The notes under the pieces: model-generated
The model's database searches: none
What the model saw: only the letters and a program-made list of their open reading frames with translations
What the model was told of the DNA's origin: nothing
Position numbers and translations under genes: made by a program
From: Streptomyces speibonae
GTDB taxonomy: Bacteria > Actinomycetota > Actinomycetes > Streptomycetales > Streptomycetaceae
Assembly: GCA_000715605.1 (NCBI GenBank)
Contig: KL568568.1
Coordinates: forward strand, 67,968 to 73,233
Direction: 5' to 3'
Length of the DNA: 5,266 nucleotides
Part shown: piece by piece, positions 1 to 5,266 of the stretch
How the letters are laid out: each line of letters starts with the position of its first letter
Position numbering within the stretch: the first letter of the stretch is position 1

Positions 1-24
1 ATCAGAGATGTGTATAAGAGACAG
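1..24 (+). other. Tn5 mosaic-end (Nextera) adapter remnant, not genomic
   Basis: Bases 6-24 are exactly the 19-bp hyperactive Tn5 mosaic end (AGATGTGTATAAGAGACAG) used in tagmentation libraries. The five bases before it, ATCAG, match, from memory, the 3' end of the first-generation (454-style) Nextera adapter, which ends ...GCCATCAG before the mosaic end. The sequence is AT-rich and unlike everything that follows. From base 25 the reading frame gives an uninterrupted KAS III C-terminal sequence, so the adapter-genome junction lies at about 24/25. Translating through the adapter gives the artefactual peptide starts MYKRQ and MCIRDR. It should be trimmed and not read as a transposon end. Confidence 0.97.
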
Positions 25-378
25 ATGCAGGGCAAGAAGGTCTTCCGGCTCGCCGTCCAGCGGATGGCGGAGAGCATCCGGGCCGCCCTCGACCAGGCAG
101 GGTGGCGCATCGAGGACGTGGACCGGTTCGTCGGCCACCAGGCCAACCACCGCATCCTGCTGCGGCTGGCCGACGAGATCGGACTTCCCCGGGAGCGCGG
201 CTACAACCACATCGCCGAAGTGGGCAACACCGCGGCGGCCTCCCTGCCGCTGGCTCTGGACCACGCACACGCCGAGGGCGCGCTGCGCCCCGGCGACCGC
301 GTGCTGCTGGCCGCCTTCGGCGGCGGGCTCACCTGGGGAGCCACCACGCTCATCTGGCCCGGCATCGACCGGGTCTGA
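25..378 (+). CDS. redP: 3-oxoacyl-ACP synthase III (KAS III, RedP-like), C-terminal part, 5' truncated
   Basis: This is the last 117 codons of a FabH-family condensing enzyme. The visible part begins with MQGKKVFRLAV, which corresponds to about residue 205 of a roughly 320-340 residue FabH protein. The catalytic His is in GHQAN (His38 of the visible part, bases 136-138) and the catalytic Asn is in VGNTAAAS (Asn68, bases 226-228). Their 30-residue spacing equals that of FabH His244/Asn274. The C-terminal glycine loop FGGGLTWG follows. The active-site Cys and the first two thirds are lost to the left edge, so the ATG at 25 is an internal Met and not the start. In prodiginine pathways RedP condenses acetyl-CoA or another short acyl-CoA with malonyl-ACP (RedQ) to start the fatty chain of the alkylpyrrole. 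Housekeeping FabH is the alternative; the redO-redN-redM-redL neighbours argue for RedP. The C-terminus alone does not show the starter unit. Confidence 0.86.
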   Translation: MQGKKVFRLAVQRMAESIRAALDQAGWRIEDVDRFVGHQANHRILLRLADEIGLPRERGYNHIAEVGNTAAASLPLALDHAHAEGALRPGDRVLLAAFGGGLTWGATTLIWPGIDRV

Positions 379-379
379 C

Positions 380-395
380 GCCGGCGGGAGCCGGC
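380..395 (+). promoter_or_regulatory. Short GC hairpin in the redP-redO gap, function unknown
   Basis: GCCGGC is repeated around the tetraloop GGGA, giving a 6-bp all-GC stem directly after the redP stop codon. No T-tract follows, so it is not a canonical intrinsic terminator, and the downstream genes share strand and pathway with redP. It could be an mRNA-processing or stability element, or chance in GC-rich DNA. The rest of the 57-bp gap (379-435) shows no recognisable -10/-35 promoter. Confidence 0.25.
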
Positions 396-425
396 ACCCG
401 AGCCAAGCCATCGCAGGATCCAATC

Positions 426-430
426 AAGGA
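426..430 (+). promoter_or_regulatory. Ribosome binding site of redO
   Basis: AAGGA lies five bases before the ATG at 436. It is a good match to the anti-Shine-Dalgarno sequence and supports that start. Because redO is separated from redP by 57 bp, it needs its own initiation signal and is not coupled to redP by overlap. Confidence 0.7.
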
Positions 431-435
431 CGGTC

Positions 436-699
436 ATGACCTCTCGGGAACTGATCACCGATTACATCGTCGATGTCTGGATGGACGGCGACGCCGAAGG
501 CCTGGAGCCGGAAACCCCGATCGCGGAACTGAACATCATCGATTCCGTGGGCGTTTTCGATCTCGTTCACCACCTGCAGAGCACCTTGCGGATCAGTATT
601 CCGGTGCAGGAGATATCGCTGAAGAACTTCCGGTCCGTCAACGCGATCGCCGAGCTGGTCGACCGTCTGCAGGAGAGCCAAGGGGGAAACGCCGCATGA
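436..699 (+). CDS. redO: Free-standing peptidyl carrier protein (RedO-like), carrier for prolyl/pyrrolyl thioester
   Basis: This 87-residue protein is a complete single carrier domain of normal length. The phosphopantetheine attachment site is LNIIDSVGVFDLV, with Ser37 (bases 544-546) as the modified residue. The IIDSVG form resembles stand-alone carriers such as DltC more than the LGxDSL of most PKS ACPs. Flanking helices are seen at about 3-16 (ELITDYIVDVWM) and 67-81 (SVNAIAELVDRLQES). In the known pathway RedM charges this protein with L-proline and a flavin-dependent oxidase (RedW) converts it to pyrrolyl-2-carboxyl-S-RedO, which feeds bipyrrole synthesis. It is cytoplasmic and needs a phosphopantetheinyl transferase, not encoded here. 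Its stop overlaps the redN start by ATGA. GC is about 59 percent by hand count, clearly below its neighbours, and it has a rare ATA codon. The assignment as the proline carrier rests mainly on its place beside redN and redM. Confidence 0.88.
   Translation: MTSRELITDYIVDVWMDGDAEGLEPETPIAELNIIDSVGVFDLVHHLQSTLRISIPVQEISLKNFRSVNAIAELVDRLQESQGGNAA
680..699 (+). promoter_or_regulatory. redN ribosome binding site and redO/redN ATGA coupling junction
   Basis: AAGGGGGAA (680-688) lies inside the last codons of redO, with nine bases between its G-run and the ATG at 696. The TGA of redO (697-699) overlaps that ATG, a typical termination-reinitiation arrangement. This decides the redN start. The same frame is open upstream to base 102, but that part runs antiphase through redP and redO and is not real coding sequence. 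Confidence 0.8.
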
Positions 700-2564
700 C
701 ATACCGCACGGACGACGCGCTCGACCTCGCACACCTGCACGAGCAGATCGTGCGGATCATCGCGGACCGCTCGGGTTACGACACGTCCTTCCTGCTGCCG
801 GACAGTCACTTCGAGGCGGAACTCGGCATTGACTCCGTCATCCTGCGATCCATTCTGGAAACGGTGCGCGAGCGCTTCCGCATCGATGACGACAGCCTTC
901 TCGCCGAGCCCGCCACGGTCGGTGAACTCGTCGGCGCGGTCGGCAGCGCCCTGGGCCTGCCGGACGCCGCTGCGGGCCTCCGGCAGGACGCCGTGGCCAC
1001 AGCGGCGACGGGTGCGCCGTCCGAGGACCCGGTTCTCGAGGCCGTGCTCACCGCCGCCGTGCGCCAGACCGGTTACCGCGGCGACCAGTTGGACCCGGAC
1101 GCCGACCTGGAGAGCTCACTCGGCATCGACTCGGTGGTGCTCGCCTCCATCACGGCCGAGGCCGCGGGGGCGCTCGGCCTGCGCGGGACGGCGCTCGGTC
1201 CGGTGGAGGCCACCACGCTGCGCGACGTCACCGCCGCGCTGGCCTCCCGCCGCGCGCCGTCCGCCGCCGGTCCGCCCGTGCCGGGCGCCGACAGCGACAC
1301 CTGGGACCCCCGCTCGGCCAAGGACTTCGTCGAGCAGCGCGACCGGGACATCTTCGCCAAGACCCGCAGCTTCCGTTCCTACCTGCGGGGGCGGGAGCGG
1401 GAGCAGCTGTACTGGTACGGCATGCCGCTGCGCTCCCGGTGCACCAACCGCGCCGTGATCTACGACGAACAGGCCGGCCGGGAACGCGAGTTCCTCATGT
1501 TCGCCTCCAACAACTACCTGGGGCTCGCCAATCACCCGCGGGTCGTCGAGGCGGTCTGCGACGCCACCCGCACCTACGGGGCCACGCACACCGGTTCGCG
1601 CTTCATCGGCGGCACCAACACGCTGCACAAGGAACTGGAGCGACGGCTCGCGGCCTTCAAGCAGCGCTCCGCCTGCATCGTCTTCCCCGGTGGTTACGCG
1701 GCGAACCTGGGCACGGTCTCCGCCCTGGTCAAGAGCTACGACACACTCGTGGTCGACAAGCTCAACCACATGAGCATCGTCGACGGCGGCCGGCTGTCGG
1801 GGGCCGGCCGCAAGATCTACCGGCACAACGACATGGCGGACCTGGAACGGATCCTCGCGCGCACCGCCGAGCAGTCCGACGGGGGCAGCCTCATCGTCGC
1901 CGACGGCGTGTTCAGCATGCACGGCGACATCTGCGACCTGCCCGAGATCGTCCGGCTCGCCAAGACGTACGGCTCCCGTGTCCTGATCGACGACGCGCAC
2001 TCCACCGGTGTCCTCGGCGCGCGCGGCTCCGGCACCTCCGAGCACTTCGGTCTCAAGGGCGAGGTCGACCTCGAACTCGGCACGATGAGCAAGGCGCTGG
2101 CGGGAATGGGCGGCTTCGTCGTCGGTGACGAGGACGTGATCGAGTACCTGCGCCACTACGCGAACTCCTACGTCTTCGCGGCGAACATCCCGGCGGGGGT
2201 CGCGGCGGGTCTCCTCGCCTCCCTGGACGTCATCGAGGCCGAGCCCGAGCGGCTGAAGCGGCTGTGGGTCAACATCGACGTGCTGCGCGGCAACCTGCTG
2301 GACGCCGGGTTCGACCTGGAGCGCTCGCAGAGCGCGATCCTGCCGGTCGTCATCGGTGACGAACGCAAGGCGATGGAGATGGGGCGCGCGGTCCGCGCCC
2401 GCGGCCTGTTCTGCCAGACCGTCGTCCACCCGGGCGTGTCCCTCGGCGACGCGCGGCTGAGGATCAGCGTCACCTGTGAACACACCCGGCGGGACCTGGA
2501 CCTGGCCACCGAGATCTTCACCGCCGCCGCCCGCGAGACCGGTGTCCTGCCGGGGGCGCGATGA
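696..2564 (+). CDS. redN: Tandem ACP-ACP-alpha-oxoamine synthase (RedN/PigH-like), bipyrrole-forming PLP enzyme
   Basis: This 622-residue protein has the layout of RedN and PigH. ACP1 spans about 12-88 (LGIDSV, Ser47) and ACP2 about 112-186 (LGIDSV, Ser146). A Pro/Ala-rich linker (about 187-205) leads to a fold-type I PLP alpha-oxoamine synthase domain (about 225-615). In the PLP domain I see SNNYLGLANHP (271-281), the cofactor-stacking His358 in LNHMSIVDGGRLS, Asp432 and His435 in IDDAHSTG, and the Schiff-base Lys466 in GTMSKALAGMGG. Both carrier serines and all these PLP residues are present, so the protein looks active. In the known pathway the ACPs carry malonate, a RedX-type ketosynthase joins it to the pyrrolyl group from RedO, and the PLP domain condenses the product decarboxylatively with serine to give 4-hydroxy-2,2'-bipyrrole-5-methanol, the MBC precursor. 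BioF, KBL and serine palmitoyltransferase share the catalytic domain, but the tandem ACPs point to RedN. It is coupled on both sides by 4-bp overlaps. Confidence 0.94.
   Translation: MTYRTDDALDLAHLHEQIVRIIADRSGYDTSFLLPDSHFEAELGIDSVILRSILETVRERFRIDDDSLLAEPATVGELVGAVGSALGLPDAAAGLRQDAVATAATGAPSEDPVLEAVLTAAVRQTGYRGDQLDPDADLESSLGIDSVVLASITAEAAGALGLRGTALGPVEATTLRDVTAALASRRAPSAAGPPVPGADSDTWDPRSAKDFVEQRDRDIFAKTRSFRSYLRGREREQLYWYGMPLRSRCTNRAVIYDEQAGREREFLMFASNNYLGLANHPRVVEAVCDATRTYGATHTGSRFIGGTNTLHKELERRLAAFKQRSACIVFPGGYAANLGTVSALVKSYDTLVVDKLNHMSIVDGGRLSGAGRKIYRHNDMADLERILARTAEQSDGGSLIVADGVFSMHGDICDLPEIVRLAKTYGSRVLIDDAHSTGVLGARGSGTSEHFGLKGEVDLELGTMSKALAGMGGFVVGDEDVIEYLRHYANSYVFAANIPAGVAAGLLASLDVIEAEPERLKRLWVNIDVLRGNLLDAGFDLERSQSAILPVVIGDERKAMEMGRAVRARGLFCQTVVHPGVSLGDARLRISVTCEHTRRDLDLATEIFTAAARETGVLPGAR
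2551..2564 (+). promoter_or_regulatory. redN/redM ATGA overlap with weak ribosome binding site
   Basis: The ATG of redM (2561) overlaps the TGA of redN (2562-2564). The only Shine-Dalgarno-like sequence is the G-run GGGGG at 2552-2556, four bases before the ATG and weak in context. Initiation probably depends on ribosomes finishing redN, which would keep RedN and RedM levels linked. Confidence 0.6.
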
Positions 2565-4213
2565 GCACGCCCGCCTCACGCGGCACGGGGCCGACGCCCC
2601 CGGTCGCCCTCCGTCTGCCGCCGCGCGAGAGCACCGCGGCGGATGCGCGCCCTGCCTTCGTGGGACCGGACGGTGCCACGTACGGCGAGGTCCGTTCCCA
2701 GGTGGACGCCATCGCGTCCCGGCTGGTGGACACGCTGGAGGTCCGCATCGGTGACCGCATCGCCATCTGGATGGACAAGCATCCGTGCTACGCCGAGACC
2801 ATCCTGGCCGCCCTCCAGGCCGGCTGCGCCTACGTCCCGCTCGACGGCGGACAGCCCGCCGGCCGGGCGTCGGCCGTTCTCGCCGACGCCGAGCCCGTGG
2901 CGCTGTTCACCGACCGGGCCCACCTGGACCTGCTCGGCCGGGAGCCGTTGCCGGCCTCGCTCCGGGTGGTCGTGGCGCGTGGCGAGAACCTGCCCGACAC
3001 GGTCGGCGGCGTCCCGGTGCGTCCCTGGGACGACTTCGTGCGGGCGGCCGCGGGCCGGGTCACCCTCATGCCCGCCCTGGGCCCGGGCCATCTGGCCGCC
3101 CTGCTGTACACCTCCGGTTCCACCGGCACCCCCAAGGGGGTGCAGATCTCACACGGCAACCTCGCCGGATTCGTGAGCTGGGCCCGCGCGGAGTTCGGCA
3201 TCGGCCCCGGGGACGTGCTGTCCAACCACGCCTCCTTCAACTTCGATCTGAGCACCTTCGACCTGTTCGTCGCGCTCACTTCGGGTGCCGCGCTCTGGAT
3301 CGTGCCGGATGACGAGGCGAAGGACGTGACAGCACTGGCGCGGGGAATCCGGGAGCACGCGGTGAGCGTCTGGTACTCGGTCCCCTCGGCGCTCGGCCTG
3401 CTCGTCTCCTCGGGCGCGCTCACCGCCGACGGGGCCAAGAGCCTGCGCCACGTGCTGTTCGCCGGCGAGGTGTTCCCGATGCCGCGCCTGCGCGCCCTGG
3501 CCGGCCTGCTGCCCGAGGGCACCACCCTGTACAACCTCTACGGTCCGACCGAGACCAATGTGTGCACGTTCCACCGAGTCCGCCCCGAGGACCTGGACCG
3601 CACGGCCCCCGTGCCCATCGGCGGTCCCGTCGACGGCGCCCTGCTGACCGTCCTCGACGAGCAGGGCCGCACCGTGACGGAGCCCGGCACGATCGGTGAA
3701 CTCGTCGTGGGCGGCGACTGCGTCACGCCGGGGTACTGGCGGCGCGCCGGGGACCCGGCGGCCGCACTGCACTGCCAGGGTCTGCACCCCACCGGCGACC
3801 TCGTCTCCTACGACGAGGACGGACTGCTCGTCTACCGCGGCCGCAAGGACCGCATGGTCAAGATCTCCGGCTACCGGGTGGAACTCGGTGAGATCGAGGC
3901 GGCCGTGCAGCGGCACCCGTCGGTGGCCGAGGCGGCGGTCCGCTTCTGTGAAGGTCCGGGCGGTGGACGTCTCACGCTCTACTACACGCTCCGCGAGGGC
4001 GCCGAGGCGCCGGGCCTGATCCAGCTCAAACGCCACTGTGCGGCGCTGCTGCCCACCTACATGGTCCCGCATGCCGCGCAGCGCCTCGCCACGATGCCGC
4101 ACAACGCCAACGGAAAGGTCGATCACCGCCGGCTCGACGGGGCCCCGCCCCCGCCCTCCGCGGGGACCACCCGCGCCGGCCGGCCGGCGGCGAGGGAAGG
4201 GGGAAGACCGTGA
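2561..4213 (+). CDS. redM: L-prolyl-AMP ligase (RedM-like NRPS adenylation enzyme)
   Basis: This 550-residue protein is a stand-alone adenylation domain. Core motifs occur in order: A3 YTSGSTGTPKG (183-193), A4 FNFDLSTFDLF (226-236), A5 NLYGPTE (325-331), A7 HPTGD (409-413), A8 GRKDRMVKISGYRVELGEIE (427-446) and A10 with catalytic Lys519 in NANGKVD. Aligning by hand to GrsA gives pocket residues D229, L230, F233, Y272, L299, A301, L326, V334, C335 and K519, a code of DLFYLALVCK. From memory, the code of proline-activating enzymes that feed pyrrole formation (PltF, RedM type) is DLLYLALVCK, so proline is the expected substrate. No carrier domain is attached; the partner is the separate RedO. 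The protein adenylates L-proline with ATP and transfers it to the RedO phosphopantetheine. A Pro/Arg/Gly-rich tail (about 524-550) follows A10, and its last codons also hold the redL ribosome binding site. Confidence 0.94.
   Translation: MSTPASRGTGPTPPVALRLPPRESTAADARPAFVGPDGATYGEVRSQVDAIASRLVDTLEVRIGDRIAIWMDKHPCYAETILAALQAGCAYVPLDGGQPAGRASAVLADAEPVALFTDRAHLDLLGREPLPASLRVVVARGENLPDTVGGVPVRPWDDFVRAAAGRVTLMPALGPGHLAALLYTSGSTGTPKGVQISHGNLAGFVSWARAEFGIGPGDVLSNHASFNFDLSTFDLFVALTSGAALWIVPDDEAKDVTALARGIREHAVSVWYSVPSALGLLVSSGALTADGAKSLRHVLFAGEVFPMPRLRALAGLLPEGTTLYNLYGPTETNVCTFHRVRPEDLDRTAPVPIGGPVDGALLTVLDEQGRTVTEPGTIGELVVGGDCVTPGYWRRAGDPAAALHCQGLHPTGDLVSYDEDGLLVYRGRKDRMVKISGYRVELGEIEAAVQRHPSVAEAAVRFCEGPGGGRLTLYYTLREGAEAPGLIQLKRHCAALLPTYMVPHAAQRLATMPHNANGKVDHRRLDGAPPPPSAGTTRAGRPAAREGGRP
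4197..4213 (+). promoter_or_regulatory. redL ribosome binding site and redM/redL GTGA coupling junction
   Basis: AAGGGGGAA (4197-4205) lies within the last codons of redM, with six bases between its G-run and the GTG at 4210. The redM stop TGA (4211-4213) overlaps that GTG. The site supports GTG as the redL start over the later in-frame GTG at 4261, which has no comparable ribosome binding site. The same nine bases precede redN. Confidence 0.78.
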
Positions 4214-5266
4214 AACCGACGCCGAGCGGCGCGGCACGTCCGGACGGCGACGCGCAGACGGTGGCCGCTCTGCTGCGGCGACGGCTGGACGAGCGGCCCG
4301 ACGCGGTCGCCTACCGCTTCCTCGAGGACGGCGCGGGCACCAGCACATCACTGACCTACCGCGAACTCGACGCACGGGCACGGGCCGTCGCGGCCCATCT
4401 CCAGGACAGGAAGCTCGCCGGTCAGCCCGTGATCTTGTCGCACCCACCGGGCCTCGACTACATCGCGGCGTTCTTCGGCTGCCTGTACGCCGGCGCCCTG
4501 GCCGTCCCCGCCTACCCGCCGGACCGTACCGGAGCAGGCCGTACGGCCACCCGGCTGGCCGCCGTCGTCCGCGACTCCGGCGCCCGGCACGCCCTCACCA
4601 CGCGCGCGGTCCTGGATGCCGTACGGACCGGGCAGGCGGAACCGCGCGCCACGGGGCTCGCGGGGCTGGAGTGGACCGCGAGCGAGGAACTGTCGCCGGA
4701 GCTCGCCGGCGCCTGGCGGGAACCCGACGCCACCGCCGGGACCCTGGCCTTCCTCCAGTACACCTCCGGCTCGACCTCGACACCCAAAGGCGTCATGGTC
4801 AGCAACGGAAACCTGCTGCACAACCTGCGGGCGATGCACTCCTGGCTCGAACACGGTGCGGACGCGCAACTGGTGTCCTGGCTGCCGCCGTACCACGACA
4901 TGGGGCTCATCGGTGCCATCCTGCACCCGATGTACGGCGGATTCCCCGCCCACCTCATGGCGCCGAGGACGTTCGTCCAGCGGCCCCTGTTGTGGTTGGA
5001 GACGCTCTCCGCCACCGGCGCGACGCTCGGGGCCGCCCCCAACTTCGGCTACGAGCAGTGTCTGCGCCGGGTCACCCCCGAGCAGCGGGACGCCCTGGAC
5101 CTGAGCAACTGGCGGCTCGCCCTCAACGGAGCCGAGCCGGTGCGGGCGAGCACCCTCGACCGGTTCGCCGAGTACTTCGCCCCGGCTGGCTTCGCCCGCA
5201 CGGCGTTCATGCCCTGCTACGGGCTCGCCGAGTCCACTCTCATGGCGACCGGCGTCCGCCCGCGGG
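4210..5266 (+). CDS. redL: RedL-like polyketide synthase, N-terminal fatty acyl-AMP ligase domain, 3' truncated
   Basis: The frame opens with GTG and runs off the right edge, leaving 352 codons. All of it belongs to an ANL-superfamily ligase of the fatty acyl-AMP ligase type. Visible motifs are LTYRELDARARAVAAHL (48-64), the P-loop QYTSGSTSTPKGVM (183-196), SWLPPYHDMGLIG (223-235), APRTFVQRPLLWLETLS (251-267), GAAPNFGYEQC (274-284), LNGAEPVR (305-312) and CYGLAEST (336-343). The HDMGL and PNFGYE blocks are typical of fatty acyl-AMP ligases. The region of the family's diagnostic insertion and the C-terminal lid lie beyond the window. Full-length RedL in S. coelicolor continues with ACP, KS, AT, ACP and an oxoamine synthase domain; none of this is visible here. 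RedL activates dodecanoic acid, extends it with malonate and condenses it with glycine to form the precursor of 2-undecylpyrrole. The chain length accepted here cannot be read from this part. A stand-alone ligase, or another lipid-initiated PKS, remains possible until the downstream sequence is seen. Confidence 0.9.
   Translation, partial: MKPTPSGAARPDGDAQTVAALLRRRLDERPDAVAYRFLEDGAGTSTSLTYRELDARARAVAAHLQDRKLAGQPVILSHPPGLDYIAAFFGCLYAGALAVPAYPPDRTGAGRTATRLAAVVRDSGARHALTTRAVLDAVRTGQAEPRATGLAGLEWTASEELSPELAGAWREPDATAGTLAFLQYTSGSTSTPKGVMVSNGNLLHNLRAMHSWLEHGADAQLVSWLPPYHDMGLIGAILHPMYGGFPAHLMAPRTFVQRPLLWLETLSATGATLGAAPNFGYEQCLRRVTPEQRDALDLSNWRLALNGAEPVRASTLDRFAEYFAPAGFARTAFMPCYGLAESTLMATGVRPR

Noticed and set aside
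6..24. Tn5 transposon end as evidence of a natural mobile element
   Set aside because: It is the engineered mosaic end used in library preparation, sits at the extreme edge of the sequence, and has no transposase or target duplication with it.
10..24. KAS III gene starting at the ATG at base 10
   Set aside because: The five codons before base 25 are adapter sequence (MYKRQ). The real redP start lies upstream of the window.
380..395. Intrinsic terminator after redP
   Set aside because: The stem is only 6 bp and no T-run follows it. Downstream genes are in the same direction and pathway.
102..695. Long N-terminal extension of redN in the same open frame
   Set aside because: This part is Arg/Pro/His-rich with no domain signal and lies over redP and redO, which are read in other frames with clear motifs. 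The ATG at 696 has a ribosome site and gives the expected ACP N-terminus.
696..2564. Housekeeping BioF or glycine C-acetyltransferase for the PLP domain
   Set aside because: Those enzymes are about 400 residues long and lack carrier domains. The two N-terminal ACPs and the redO/redM neighbours fit RedN/PigH.
1116..2579. 487-codon open frame on the minus strand over redN
   Set aside because: It is a GC-rich shadow: composition dominated by Val, Asp, Gly and Arg, no recognisable motif, and fully antisense to an intact PLP enzyme.
3149..4447. 432-codon open frame on the minus strand over redM/redL
   Set aside because: It is antisense to two well-supported adenylating enzymes, is rich in Arg and Gly, shows no domain, and spans the redM/redL junction. 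This is typical of high-GC third-position bias.
436..5266. TTA (bldA-dependent) leucine codons as a developmental control point
   Set aside because: Reading the redO, redN, redM and redL frames by eye I found no in-frame TTA. The ttac strings seen are split across codons as GGT TAC or belong to other frames.

Overview
The window is a high-GC actinomycete fragment. Coding GC is mostly around 65-80 percent in the stretches I counted, third positions are strongly G/C, and genes overlap by ATGA or GTGA. A Streptomyces or close relative is most likely, but the sequence alone does not fix the species. The fragment starts with 24 non-genomic bases, a Tn5 mosaic-end sequencing adapter, so the left edge is a library or assembly end and not a biological boundary.

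All genes lie on the + strand, in this order: 3' part of a KAS III (redP-like), a free-standing peptidyl carrier protein (redO-like), a tandem ACP-ACP-alpha-oxoamine synthase (redN-like), a proline-type adenylation enzyme (redM-like), and the 5' part of a protein opening with a fatty acyl-AMP ligase domain (redL-like). This is the redP-redO-redN-redM-redL order known from the undecylprodigiosin (prodiginine) cluster of Streptomyces coelicolor. The order, the domain architectures and a proline/pyrrole-type specificity code agree, so I call this the central part of a prodiginine-type biosynthetic cluster.

In the known pathway, RedM loads L-proline on RedO, where a partner oxidase (RedW, not in the window) makes pyrrolyl-2-carboxyl-S-RedO. 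The pyrrole is extended with malonate held on the RedN ACPs, and the RedN PLP domain condenses that product with serine to give the bipyrrole that becomes MBC (4-methoxy-2,2'-bipyrrole-5-carbaldehyde). RedP starts the fatty chain that becomes the alkyl half, and RedL activates that fatty acid to build 2-alkylpyrrole. The window therefore holds parts of both convergent branches.

redO/redN, redN/redM and redM/redL overlap by 4 bp each, so they are probably translationally coupled. The only gap is 57 bp between redP and redO and contains a small GC hairpin. I found no tRNA, rRNA, CRISPR, insertion sequence, promoter or convincing terminator, and no in-frame TTA codon. No new system is visible. 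The points worth a second look are the adapter, one substitution in the RedM code, the lower GC of redO and the shared ribosome-binding motif.
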